From Inquilinus sp052078665 (lineage in GTDB: Bacteria > Pseudomonadota > Alphaproteobacteria > DSM-16000 > Inquilinaceae), in the NCBI RefSeq assembly GCF_052078665.1, contig NZ_JBQJIK010000040.1:1-64000 (forward strand): a stretch of 64,000 bases of DNA, in the 5' to 3' direction. Below, piece by piece: positions 25,941-37,071 of this stretch (positions are counted from its first letter, which is position 1; every line of letters begins with the position of its first letter). Below the pieces are notes generated by a model. That model ran no database searches. It worked only from the letters and a program-made list of their open reading frames with translations, and had not been told where the DNA came from. A program made the position numbers and the translations under genes.

Positions 25941-27683
25941 ATGGACGCACCCGACGATGTGGCGTTGTCGGTCCGCGACCTGTCGCTCGACTTCCATCTG
26001 CGCACCCACATCCTGCACGCGGTCCGCAACGTCGGCTTCGACCTCCGCCGCGGCCGGACGCTGTGCCTGGTCGGCGAAAGCGGCTCGGGCAAGAGCGTCA
26101 CCGCCCGCGCCCTGCTGCGCATCGTCGACAAGGTGGGCCGCATCACCGGCGGCCGCATCCTGCTGCGGACCGAGGGGCGCGAGATCGACGTGGCCGCGCT
26201 GGACCCGCGCGGCCGCGACATCCGGGCCATCCGCGGCCGCCGCATCGGCCTGATCTTCCAGGAGCCGATGAGCTCGCTGTCGCCGGTGCACACCATCGGC
26301 TCGCAGATCGTCGAGGCGATCCGCCTGCACACGGCGCTGGACCGGCGCCAGGCCAGGCAGCGGGCGATCGAGCTGCTGCGCCAGGTCGAGATCCCGGAGC
26401 CGGAGCGGATGGCGGACCGCTACACCTTCGAGTTCTCCGGCGGCATGCGGCAGCGGGCGATGATCGCCATGGCGCTGGCCTGCGACCCCGACATCCTGAT
26501 CGCCGACGAACCGACCACGGCGCTGGACGTCACCACCCAGGCCGAGATCCTCGACCTGATCAAGCGGCTGCAGGTCGACCGCGGCATGGCCATGCTGCTG
26601 ATCACCCACGACATCGGCGTGGTGGCCGAGGTGGCCGACGACGTGGCAGTGATGCGCTTCGGCCGGATCATCGAGCAGGGCCCGGTCGACGACATCTTCC
26701 ACCGGCCGCAGCACCCCTATACCCGCCGCCTGCTGGCCTCGACCGCGAAGCTCGAGGCCGGCGCGGCGAGGCGGGGAGGGGCCGCGGCTATGGAGGCGCC
26801 GATCCTGTCCGTCCGCGGCCTGGGCAAGGTCTACGGTGAATCCCGCCGCTGGCTCCCCGGCAGCGGCCGCTATGCGCTGCGTGCCGTCGATGATGCCAGC
26901 TTCGACCTGCATCCCGGCGAAAGCCTCGGCATCGTCGGCGAAAGCGGCTCCGGCAAGACCACGCTCGGCCGGCTGGTGCTGCGCATCGTCGAGCCCAGCG
27001 CGGGCACCGTCACCTATCGCGACCGCGAGGGGCGGGAGGTCGAGGTGACGGGCCTGGGCAAGCGCGAGCTGCGCCGCTTCCACCGCGAGGTCCGGCTGGT
27101 GTTCCAGGACCCGTTCTCCTCGCTCAACCCGCGGATGACGGTGAAGGACATCATCGGCGACCCGCTGAAGGTCAACGGCCTGGCGCAGGGCCAGGCGCTG
27201 GAGGCGAAGGTCGCCGGGCTGATGGCGCTGGTCGGGCTCGACCCGCAGGCGATGGAGCGGCACCCGCACGCCTTCTCCGGCGGCCAGCGCCAGCGCATCG
27301 GCATCGCCCGCGCCTTGGCGCTCGACCCGCGCATCATCATCGCCGACGAGGCGACCTCGGCCCTCGACGTGTCGATCCGCAGCCAGATCCTCGACCTGCT
27401 GCTGGAGCTGCGGGCCCGGCTGGGCCTCAGCTTCCTGTTCATCTCGCACGACATCTCGGTGGTCCGGTACTTCTGCGACCGGGTGATCGTGATGCACAAG
27501 GGCCGGATCGTGGAGACCGGCGACGCCGAGCAGATCTGCACCCGCCCGCGCGAGCCCTACACCCAGCGCCTGATCTCCGCCGTGCCGAGCCCCGATCCCC
27601 GCCGCAAGCGCATGCTGCATCGCCTGCGCGCCGGCGGACCGACCGAGCCGCCCGTCGTCGCGAGAAGCGGTGCCGGTGGCTGA
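25941..27683 (+). CDS. Fused double ATP-binding subunit (DppD-DppF type)
   Basis: One polypeptide of about 580 residues with both ATPase domains of a family-5 transporter. Domain 1: Walker A GESGSGKS (about 44), signature FSGGMRQR (about 165), Walker B ILIADEPTTALD. Domain 2: GESGSGKT (about 333), FSGGQRQRIGI (about 447), IIIADEATSALD. The linker (about 275-290) is short. The start is taken at ATG 25941, just after the permease stop; ATG 25926, overlapping that stop, is possible. Fusion of the two subunits is common in Rhizobiales and Rhodospirillales. It could also energise the second family-5 system near 56.5-60.1 kb, which has no ATPase gene. Confidence 0.94.
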   Translation: MDAPDDVALSVRDLSLDFHLRTHILHAVRNVGFDLRRGRTLCLVGESGSGKSVTARALLRIVDKVGRITGGRILLRTEGREIDVAALDPRGRDIRAIRGRRIGLIFQEPMSSLSPVHTIGSQIVEAIRLHTALDRRQARQRAIELLRQVEIPEPERMADRYTFEFSGGMRQRAMIAMALACDPDILIADEPTTALDVTTQAEILDLIKRLQVDRGMAMLLITHDIGVVAEVADDVAVMRFGRIIEQGPVDDIFHRPQHPYTRRLLASTAKLEAGAARRGGAAAMEAPILSVRGLGKVYGESRRWLPGSGRYALRAVDDASFDLHPGESLGIVGESGSGKTTLGRLVLRIVEPSAGTVTYRDREGREVEVTGLGKRELRRFHREVRLVFQDPFSSLNPRMTVKDIIGDPLKVNGLAQGQALEAKVAGLMALVGLDPQAMERHPHAFSGGQRQRIGIARALALDPRIIIADEATSALDVSIRSQILDLLLELRARLGLSFLFISHDISVVRYFCDRVIVMHKGRIVETGDAEQICTRPREPYTQRLISAVPSPDPRRKRMLHRLRAGGPTEPPVVARSGAGG

Positions 27684-27689
27684 CCGCTA

Positions 27690-28448
27690 TTACGCGGCGG
27701 CCTGGCTGATCACGGCGCAGGCGCGCTTCAGGGCGTCGAGGGCGTCCATCAGCCGGGCCTCCTGGCCGTGCCGCTTGATGCAGGTGATGATGATGCTGGC
27801 CACGGCATGGCCGCCGCGGTCGAGGATCGGGCAGCAGATGTCGGTCAGGCCGACGAAATCCCGGCTCTCATGCAGCTCGAAGCCGCGGCCGCGGATGCCG
27901 TCCAGCGACGCCCGCAGCTCATCCTCGGTCACCCGGCCCCGGGCCTGGGGCAGGCTCTCGCGGATCAGGCGCTGCTGCACCTCCGGCGGCTGGAAGGCGA
28001 CGATCACCTGGCCGGAGGTGGCGTCCACCGCCGGCCGGTTGAAGCCGAGATTGAGGGTGAAGCTGATGTCCGGCTCGCCGGAGACCGAGGCCAGCACGAC
28101 GGTGCGGCCGCGATACAGCACCACCAGATGGGCGGAATGGCCGGTCTCTGCCGCCAGCGCGTTCATCACCGGCACCGCCTCGGTCACCAGGTTGCGCACC
28201 CGCGGCGTGCGCAGCCCGAGCGAGAACAGCCGGTTGGTCAAGGTCAGGTCGTCGCTGGCCGGGTCGCGGGCGAGGTAGTCCCGCTCCAGCAGCACCATCA
28301 CCATGCGGAAGATCTCGCTCTTCGACCGGCCCAGCCCGTCGGCGATCCGGGTCAGCGACAGCGGCTCGTCCCGGCTGGCCAGCAGCTCCAGGATGTCCAG
28401 GCCCTTCTCCAGCGCCGGCGCCGAATAGGCCGCCTTCTTCTCCGTCAC
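27690..28448 (-). CDS. IclR-family transcriptional regulator
   Basis: Regulator of 252 residues: winged helix at the N-terminus (ALEKGLDILELLASRDEPLS, ADGLGRSKSEIFRMVMVLLE) and an IclR effector-binding domain (GHSAHLVVLYRGRTVVLAS, AVDATSGQVIVAF, DICCPILDRGGHAVASI with the conserved paired Cys). The GTG at 28448 was chosen because a GGGGG ribosome site lies just upstream and the preceding ATG reads straight into a stop. It is divergent from the deacylase operon at 28605 and probably controls it. Its stop lies 6 bp from the stop of the convergent ATPase gene. Confidence 0.92.
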   Translation of the reverse strand: MTEKKAAYSAPALEKGLDILELLASRDEPLSLTRIADGLGRSKSEIFRMVMVLLERDYLARDPASDDLTLTNRLFSLGLRTPRVRNLVTEAVPVMNALAAETGHSAHLVVLYRGRTVVLASVSGEPDISFTLNLGFNRPAVDATSGQVIVAFQPPEVQQRLIRESLPQARGRVTEDELRASLDGIRGRGFELHESRDFVGLTDICCPILDRGGHAVASIIITCIKRHGQEARLMDALDALKRACAVISQAAA

Positions 28449-28517
28449 ATCCAACCCCCAAGCGAGCCCACGCGAGTCCGGGGCGGGACTGTATCGCCGC
28501 CGCCGGCGTTCCGAGGA

Positions 28518-28553
28518 ATGTTTTATACATGATGTTGACACCATCAGTAAAAC
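28518..28553 (+). promoter_or_regulatory. Divergent promoter with candidate IclR operator
   Basis: TGTTTTA (28518-28524) and TAAAACA (28547-28553) form an inverted repeat enclosing a consensus -35 hexamer TTGACA (28534-28539) on the plus strand, itself flanked by GATG/CATC arms. A -10 box is weak (CCTAGC around 28556-28561). The position, about 50 bp before the deacylase start codon, fits control by the divergent IclR regulator. Confidence 0.5.
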
Positions 28554-28604
28554 AACCCTAGCGTTCTTCCAACGGCGGCCGAGACCGCCCGCAGGAGGCG
28601 CAGC

Positions 28605-29669
28605 GTGGAAAGCATCGAAACCGTGGCGGTGGGATCGAGCCGGGGTGCGCCGACCATCCGTCGCAGCACGGCCTTCACCGACATCGACTTCGACCGGCCG
28701 GGCCGGCAGGTCGGCTTCTTCCACATCCCGCAATCGCCGGACGACGACGCCTGGGGCACCGTGCGCATCCCGCTCGCGGTGATCGCCAACGGCACCGGGC
28801 CGACCGTGATCCTCGAGGGCGGTAATCACGGCGACGAATACGAGGGGCCGATCACCCTCGGCGAGATCATCCGCGACCTCGACCCCGGCACGATCCAGGG
28901 CCGGCTGATCCTGATCCCGGCGATCAACCTGCCGGCGGTGGTGGCCGGCAAGCGCACCTCGCCGGTCGACGGGCTGAACTTCAACCGCACCTTCCCGGGC
29001 GACCCGGCCGGCACCATCACCCGGCAGATCTCGGCCTATGTGCAGGATGTGCTGCTGCCGCGCGGCGACGCCTTCCTCGACCTCCATTCCGGCGGCTCGT
29101 CGCTCGACATCCTGCCCAGCGCGATCGTCGAGCCGGCGCCCGACCCGGCGCATCAGCGGCGCAACATCGACGCGGTGCTGGCCTTCGGCGCGCCGATCAC
29201 GGTGGTGGTCGACAATCTCGGCGAGCCGCGCACCGCCACCGCCGCCGCCGTCGCCGCCGGCCTGACCGTCGTCGGCACCGAGATGGCGGGGGCAGGCACC
29301 GTGTCGCTCGACGCGCTCGACATCTGCCGCCGCGGCGTGCGCAGCGTGCTGGCCCATCTCGGCGTGCTCGACCCGTCCTTCGCCGCACCGCGGCGCCCGG
29401 ACCCCAAGGTCTATGAGGTGGCAGGCGCATCCTCCTACGTCCTCGCCGGCGATGACGGGGTGTTCGAGCCGTACCACCGCAACGGCGCGGAGGTGCGGGC
29501 CGGGCAGCCGGCCGGGCGGATCCATTTCCTGCATGATCCCGGCCGCGCGCCGGCCGAGTTGCGCACCGGCGCCGACGGCATCGTCTATGCCCGCCGCCAG
29601 CCGGGGCGGGTGCGGCCCGGCAATTGCTGCCTGGTCGTCGCCTCGCCCTATCGCGGGAGCCTCGGATGA
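28605..29669 (+). CDS. Succinylglutamate desuccinylase/aspartoacylase-family deacylase (DoeB/EutE-like)
   Basis: Zinc-dependent deacylase of 354 residues. Metal-site residues are visible: His75 and Glu78 in EGGNHGDEYEG and the later His in FLDLHSGGSS. This family includes N-acetyl-diaminobutyrate deacetylase (DoeB/EutE) of ectoine breakdown, and the next gene resembles EutB, but the hydrolase DoeA and the aminotransferase are missing, so the substrate is more likely another N-acyl compound. The start is GTG 28605, eight bases after a perfect AGGAGG. The stop overlaps the next start (ATGA). Confidence 0.86.
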   Translation: MESIETVAVGSSRGAPTIRRSTAFTDIDFDRPGRQVGFFHIPQSPDDDAWGTVRIPLAVIANGTGPTVILEGGNHGDEYEGPITLGEIIRDLDPGTIQGRLILIPAINLPAVVAGKRTSPVDGLNFNRTFPGDPAGTITRQISAYVQDVLLPRGDAFLDLHSGGSSLDILPSAIVEPAPDPAHQRRNIDAVLAFGAPITVVVDNLGEPRTATAAAVAAGLTVVGTEMAGAGTVSLDALDICRRGVRSVLAHLGVLDPSFAAPRRPDPKVYEVAGASSYVLAGDDGVFEPYHRNGAEVRAGQPAGRIHFLHDPGRAPAELRTGADGIVYARRQPGRVRPGNCCLVVASPYRGSLG

Positions 29670-30607
29670 TCGGCTTCCACGACATCGAAGCTGCCGCCGA
29701 CCGGATCCGCGGCCATGTCCGGCGCACCCCGCTGATCCGGGCCGACCAGCTGCTGCAGGCGCCGGCGCCGGCGCCGCTGTGGCTCAAGCTGGAATGCCTG
29801 CAGGTCACCGGCTCGTTCAAGGCGCGCGGCGCGACCAACCGGCTGCTGGCGGCCGACCCGGCGACGCTGGCCCGCGGCATCGTCACCGCGTCGGGCGGCA
29901 ATCACGGCCTCGCCGTGGCGCGGGCCGGCCATCTCGCGCGGGTTCCGACCACCGTCTTCCTGCCCGGCAATGCGTCGCCGGCCAAGCGCGCCAAGCTGGC
30001 CAGTTGGGGCGCCGAGATCCGGATCGAGGGCACGGTCTGGGACGAGTCCGACCGCACCGCCCGAGCCTTTGCCGAGGCGACCGGCGCGGTCTACTTCCAC
30101 CCCTTCGCCGATCCCGAGGTGGTCGCGGGGCAGGGCACGGTGGCGCTGGAGATCGCCGAGGAGCTGCCGGAGGCCAGCCTGTTCCTGATCGCGATCGGCG
30201 GCGGCGGCCTGGCCGCCGGCATGGCCACGGCGATCCGCGCGCTGCAGCCGAAGGCGCGGATCGTCGGCATCGAGCCGGTCGGCTCCCCGACCCTGCGCGC
30301 CAGCCTGGACGCGGGTCGGGTGGTGACGCTCGACGCCGTCACCACGGCGGTGCCGACCATGGCCTGCGGCCGCACCGATCCGCGCATCTTCGACATCATC
30401 CGCCGCACCGTCGACGAGGTGGTGCTGATCGAGGACCGGGACATGGAGCGGGCGGCGGAGTGGCTGTGGTTCGAGCTCGGCCTCGCCGCCGATCTCAGCG
30501 GCGCCGCCTCGGTCGCGGCGCTGCAATCCGGCCGGGTGGTGCCGCGCGACGGCGACGTGGTCTGCGGCCTGGTCTGCGGCGCCGGAACGGACGGCCTCGC
30601 CGCCTGA
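29666..30607 (+). CDS. PLP-dependent threonine/serine dehydratase-like enzyme (EutB-like)
   Basis: Fold-type II PLP enzyme of 313 residues. The Schiff-base lysine is Lys52 in TGSFKARGATNRL; the phosphate-binding loop SGGNHG and the glycine-rich IAIGGGGLAAGMA segment are present, as is the C-terminal GLVCGAGTDG. Such proteins deaminate or racemise hydroxyamino acids (threonine, serine, 3-hydroxyaspartate). The start overlaps the upstream stop (ATGA) with GGGAG 9 bases before it. Together with the upstream deacylase it suggests release of an amino acid from an N-acyl precursor, followed by deamination. Confidence 0.88.
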   Translation: MIGFHDIEAAADRIRGHVRRTPLIRADQLLQAPAPAPLWLKLECLQVTGSFKARGATNRLLAADPATLARGIVTASGGNHGLAVARAGHLARVPTTVFLPGNASPAKRAKLASWGAEIRIEGTVWDESDRTARAFAEATGAVYFHPFADPEVVAGQGTVALEIAEELPEASLFLIAIGGGGLAAGMATAIRALQPKARIVGIEPVGSPTLRASLDAGRVVTLDAVTTAVPTMACGRTDPRIFDIIRRTVDEVVLIEDRDMERAAEWLWFELGLAADLSGAASVAALQSGRVVPRDGDVVCGLVCGAGTDGLAA

Positions 30608-30682
30608 ATGCGGGGCCCGGAGGGCAAAACCCTCCCAACAACAAACGAATTCATCTGAGGCTTCACAGGAGAGGACGAGACC

Positions 30683-31705
30683 ATGATCAAGCATGTGCTG
30701 TCGGGCGTGGCCCTTACCGCGGTCCTGGCCCTGTCGGGCTTCGCAACCGCCGCCGAGCCGGTGCTCGGCCTCGCCGCCATCGACCTGCAGAACTCCTTCT
30801 TCGTGCGGATGAAGGAGGCGGGCGATACCGCGGCCACGGATTACGGCGTCAAGACGACCTGGCAGAGCGCCGAGGGCAGCCTGGAGAAGCAGGTCGCCAT
30901 CATCGAGAACTTCATCAACCAGAAGGTCGACGCGATCCTGGTCGACCCGATCGACAAGAACGCCCTGCTGCCGGTGATCAAGAAGGCCGAGGCCGCCAAG
31001 ATCCCGGTGATCACCATGGGCAACAAGGTCGAGGGCGGCTGGAACACCTCGACCCTGTATCCGGACCAGGAGAACATGGCGATGGTGGCCCGCGCGCTGG
31101 GCCAGACCCTGGGCGGCGAGGGCGAGGTCGGCCTCCTGGTCGGCACCCGCGGCAACTTCGTCTCCGACACCCGCGAGAAGGCCTTCACCGAGACGCTGGC
31201 CAAGGAGTTCCCGAACATCAAGCTGGTCGGCATCCAGCCCACCGGCTGGGATTCGGCCAAGGCCACCGACGCGGCCCAGACCTGGCTGACCACCTATCCC
31301 GAGCTGAAGGCCGTGGGCTGCATCTCGGACTCCATGTGCCTGGCCGCCAGCGCCGTCGCCCAGGCGATGGACCGCAAGCTGCTCTATGCCGGCTATGACG
31401 GCGACGAGGAGATGCACCCGCTGCTCGAGGACGGGTCGATGGTGATGGATGTCCTGACCGGCGCCTATCGCGTCGGCTACTGGAACATCGCGGTGGCGGC
31501 GCGGCTGGCCAAAGGCGAGAGCATGCCCAAGGACCTGTACATGCCGACCTATTTCGTCACCTCCGACGCCACCGCCCAGGCGCTGGCCGGCAAGGGGCTG
31601 AAGGTCGAGCACATCACGCCCGAGGCCGCGACCAAGGCGGCCAAGGCCTATACCGAGCAGCTGGGGCCGAAGCAGCCGGTCTCCGCCATGACCGTCGCGA
31701 AGTGA
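30683..31705 (+). CDS. Ribose-type ABC transporter substrate-binding protein
   Basis: Periplasmic binding protein of 340 residues (PBP type 1, RbsB-like). Signal peptide KHVLSGVALTAVLALSGFATAAEP; mature part with QNSFFVRMKEAGDTAA, FINQKVDAILVDPIDKNALLP, VITMGNK and a C-terminal YAGYDGDEEMHPLLEDGS. Strong AGGAGAGG ribosome site. The next genes encode its transporter components, including a permease-ATPase fusion. The ligand is probably a sugar, polyol or amino-sugar-like molecule processed by the enzymes of this operon. Confidence 0.93.
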   Translation: MIKHVLSGVALTAVLALSGFATAAEPVLGLAAIDLQNSFFVRMKEAGDTAATDYGVKTTWQSAEGSLEKQVAIIENFINQKVDAILVDPIDKNALLPVIKKAEAAKIPVITMGNKVEGGWNTSTLYPDQENMAMVARALGQTLGGEGEVGLLVGTRGNFVSDTREKAFTETLAKEFPNIKLVGIQPTGWDSAKATDAAQTWLTTYPELKAVGCISDSMCLAASAVAQAMDRKLLYAGYDGDEEMHPLLEDGSMVMDVLTGAYRVGYWNIAVAARLAKGESMPKDLYMPTYFVTSDATAQALAGKGLKVEHITPEAATKAAKAYTEQLGPKQPVSAMTVAK

Positions 31706-31728
31706 GGGGAGAGGCGAAGGGCAGGGCC

Positions 31729-34298
<2,570 letters not shown>

Positions 34299-34302
<4 letters not shown>

Positions 34303-35318
34303 GCAGGATGAGATTGGCCATCGTCGGCGCCGGCTTCATGGGGCAGTTCCACGCCCAGGCGATCGCCGGGCTGGAGACGGCGACCCTGTCGGCGATCGTC
34401 GACCTGTCGGCGGAGCTCGGCCGCAAGACCGCCGACCAGTACGGCGCCCGTCACTTCCCCGACATCGATGCGGCGCTGGCCGCCGATGCCGCCGACGCCT
34501 ATGTCGTGGCGCTGCCGGACACGCTGCACCAGGACGTCACCTGCGCCCTGCTGGAGGCGGGCAAGCCGGTGCTGGTCGAGAAGCCGATGGCGCACACGCT
34601 GGAGGCGGCGCAGGCCATGGCGGCGGCGGAGAAGAAGGGCGGTGGCCGCCTGCTGGTCGCCCATATCCTGCGCTTCGACCCGCGCTACGTGCAGGCGGCG
34701 GAGGCGGTGCGGGCCGGCAAGATCGGCGACCCGATCCACGCCAGCTCCGGCCGGTTCACGGTGCGCGACATCGGCACCCGCATGAACGGCTCCTCCAGCG
34801 TCTGCTTCTATCTCGGTGTGCACGATGTCGACGCGCTGCAATGGATCAGCGGCGCCGACGTCACCCGGGTCTATTCCCGCGCCGTGTCGAAGCTGATGCC
34901 GAGCCTGGGCGTCCGGTCCGAGGACGCGATCTTCACCACCTGCGACATGTCGAACGGCATGGTCGGCCAGCTCTATTTCGGCTGGTCGCTGCCGAGCGAC
35001 ATCCCGACCGGCATCTGGGCCCGGACCGAGGTGGTCGGCACCAAGGGCGTGGTCGATCTCGACGTCCGCGACCACGGCCTGCGGGTGCTGTCGAGCGGCG
35101 CCTGGAGCCTGCCGGACGGGCTGCATTGGCCGACCGTCAACGGCCGGATCATGGGCGACCTGTATGAGGAGCTGCGCCACTTCGTGCAGGCGGTGCGCGA
35201 GGACAAACCCTTCGTCATCTCGCTGCCCGAGGCGCTGCGCGCCGTCGCGGTCAACGACGCGATCCGGCGCAGCGTCGCCAGCGGGCAGCCCGAAGCGGTC
35301 GCCGACTGGCGCGGCTGA
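34299..35318 (+). CDS. Gfo/Idh/MocA-family oxidoreductase
   Basis: NAD(P)-dependent dehydrogenase of 339 residues. Rossmann motif IVGAGFMGQFHAQAI at the N-terminus, the family lysine in LVEKPMAHT, and a C-terminal substrate domain with GVHDVDALQWISG supplying the catalytic His/Asp. The family oxidises inositols, sugars and their derivatives. It overlaps the fused transporter (ATGA) and the next permease (TGATG), so it is translated as part of the operon and probably oxidises the imported substrate. Confidence 0.93.
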
Positions 35319-36286
35319 TGGACACCCCCTGGCTCCGCCGCGCCCTCGATCTCGCGCCGCTGCTGCTGCTGATCCTGCTGGTGGCGGCGTTCGGCCTGAT
35401 CGATGCGCGGGTGGTCACGCCCGACAGCCTGCGCAACGTGCTGGCCCAGGCCACGCCGGTGGCGCTGCTCGGGCTCGGCGCCTTCGTGGTGCTGCTGACC
35501 GGGGGCATCGACCTCTCGGCCGGGGTGGCGGTCGCCTTCTGCAGCGTGGTGATGGCCGGGCGGCTGGATGCGGGCGACCCGCTGGTCCTGGCCCTGCTGG
35601 CCGGCCTCGCCACCATGACGCTGCTCGGCCTGCTGAACGGCCTGCTGGTCGGCTATCTCCGCGTGCCGCCCTTCGTCGTCACCCTGGCCACCATGGTGGC
35701 GGTGCAGGGGGCGACGCTGTGGGCGGCGCAGAAGGGCGTGCTGATCCTGAAGAGCCCGACGCTGAAGGACATCGGCATCGGGCAGTCGCTCGGCGTGCCG
35801 AACTCGGTGCTGCTGGTCGGGCTGATCGCCATCGGCGCGTGGGGACTGATGCGCTGGACCCGCTTCGGCCTGCGCACCTACGCCATCGGCTCCGACCCCG
35901 CCGCGGCGCAGCTGGCCGGCGTGCCGCTGCCGCGGCAGCAGCTGCTGACCTATGTCGTCGCCGCCATCTTCACCTTCCTGACCGCGGTGCTGATGATCAG
36001 CCGCGTGCCGGTCGTCACCCCCAATCTCGGCGGCACGCCGCTGCTGCTCGACGCCATCGCCGCGGCGGTGCTGGGCGGCACCAGCATCTTCGGCGGCCGC
36101 GGCACGGTGTTCGGCGTGGTGATCGGCGCCGTCATCGTCAGCCTCCTGACCAATGCCCTGCGCGTCTTCGGCGTGGACCCGTCCAGCATCGATCTGTTCA
36201 AGGGCGCGATCATCGTCCTGGCGCTGATCGCCGATGCCGGGATCCGGATGCTGCGCCTGCGCCTCGATGAAGGACGTATCGGATGA
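35318..36286 (+). CDS. Ribose-type ABC transporter permease (free RbsC)
   Basis: Inner-membrane permease of 322 residues with about eight to ten hydrophobic helices; family motifs FVVLLTGGIDLSAGVAVAF, FVVTLATMVAVQGA and LDAIAAAVLGGTSIFGGRGT. It is the second permease of this transporter, the first being fused to the ATPase. The start codon shares bases with the upstream stop (TGATG). Confidence 0.94.
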   Translation: MDTPWLRRALDLAPLLLLILLVAAFGLIDARVVTPDSLRNVLAQATPVALLGLGAFVVLLTGGIDLSAGVAVAFCSVVMAGRLDAGDPLVLALLAGLATMTLLGLLNGLLVGYLRVPPFVVTLATMVAVQGATLWAAQKGVLILKSPTLKDIGIGQSLGVPNSVLLVGLIAIGAWGLMRWTRFGLRTYAIGSDPAAAQLAGVPLPRQQLLTYVVAAIFTFLTAVLMISRVPVVTPNLGGTPLLLDAIAAAVLGGTSIFGGRGTVFGVVIGAVIVSLLTNALRVFGVDPSSIDLFKGAIIVLALIADAGIRMLRLRLDEGRIG

Positions 36287-37062
36287 TCTCGTTCACGCCC
36301 GGGCCCGGCCGCCTGGCCTGGAGCCCGTCGCCGGAGCTCGGCGAACTCGGCAAGGCCCGCGGCGCCGTGCTGGTGCCGACCGGCGCGGTCGAGCAACACG
36401 GGCCGCACCTCGCCACCGGCGTCGACATCTGGCTGGCCACCGCGGTGGCGCTCGGCGTCGCCGGCCGCGATCCCTCGGTCCGGGTGGCGGAGCCGATCTC
36501 CTACGGCTCCTCGGCGCATCACCTGGCCTTCCCCGGCACGATCAGCCTGCGGCCGTCGACCTTCATCGCCATCGTCGTCGATGTCTGCCGGTCGCTCGCC
36601 CGCGACGGCTTCTTCCCGATCGTCCTGAACGGCCATGGCGGCAACCGCGGCGCGCTGCAGGTGGCGGTGTCGGAGCTCGGCGCCGACGGCGTGCGCAGCG
36701 CCGCCTTCTCCTATTTCGACCTGATCCGCGAGGACGCGGCGGCGATCCTGCCCGATGCCGACCAGGGCTGCGGCCATGCCTGCGCGCTGGAGACCTCGCT
36801 GATGCTGCACCTGTTCCCGGGCTCGGCGCGGGCGGAGGCGATCCCGGCGGGCGGCACGCCGTCCTGCTGGCCCGATCCGCATCTCTATTCCCCGAGCCCG
36901 ATCACGGTCTGGCGCGGCTTCGAGGAGATCAACCCGACCGGGGTGATCGGCCGCCCGTCCGACGCCACCGCCGAGGCCGGGGCGAAGCTGTACGACGCCG
37001 CCGTCACCCGGTCGCTGGAAGCGGTGCTGCGCCTCCGCGACAGCTTCGCCCCCTCTAACTGA
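36283..37062 (+). CDS. Creatininase-family amidohydrolase
   Basis: Metal-dependent amidohydrolase of 259 residues. The family signatures are present: VPTGAVEQHGPHLATGVD (metal-binding Glu/His/Asp), GSSAHHLAFPGTISL, NGHGGNRGALQ and HACALETSLML. Members cleave cyclic or linear amides, including creatinine and formamides of riboflavin/F420 pathways. Start overlaps the permease stop (ATGA). In this operon it could open an amide of the imported compound. Confidence 0.92.
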   Translation: MISFTPGPGRLAWSPSPELGELGKARGAVLVPTGAVEQHGPHLATGVDIWLATAVALGVAGRDPSVRVAEPISYGSSAHHLAFPGTISLRPSTFIAIVVDVCRSLARDGFFPIVLNGHGGNRGALQVAVSELGADGVRSAAFSYFDLIREDAAAILPDADQGCGHACALETSLMLHLFPGSARAEAIPAGGTPSCWPDPHLYSPSPITVWRGFEEINPTGVIGRPSDATAEAGAKLYDAAVTRSLEAVLRLRDSFAPSN

Positions 37063-37071
37063 GACAATCCG

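Noticed and set aside
28605..30607. Complete ectoine-degradation operon
   Set aside because: Only EutE- and EutB-like genes are present; the ectoine hydrolase, aminotransferase and ectoine-type transporter are missing.
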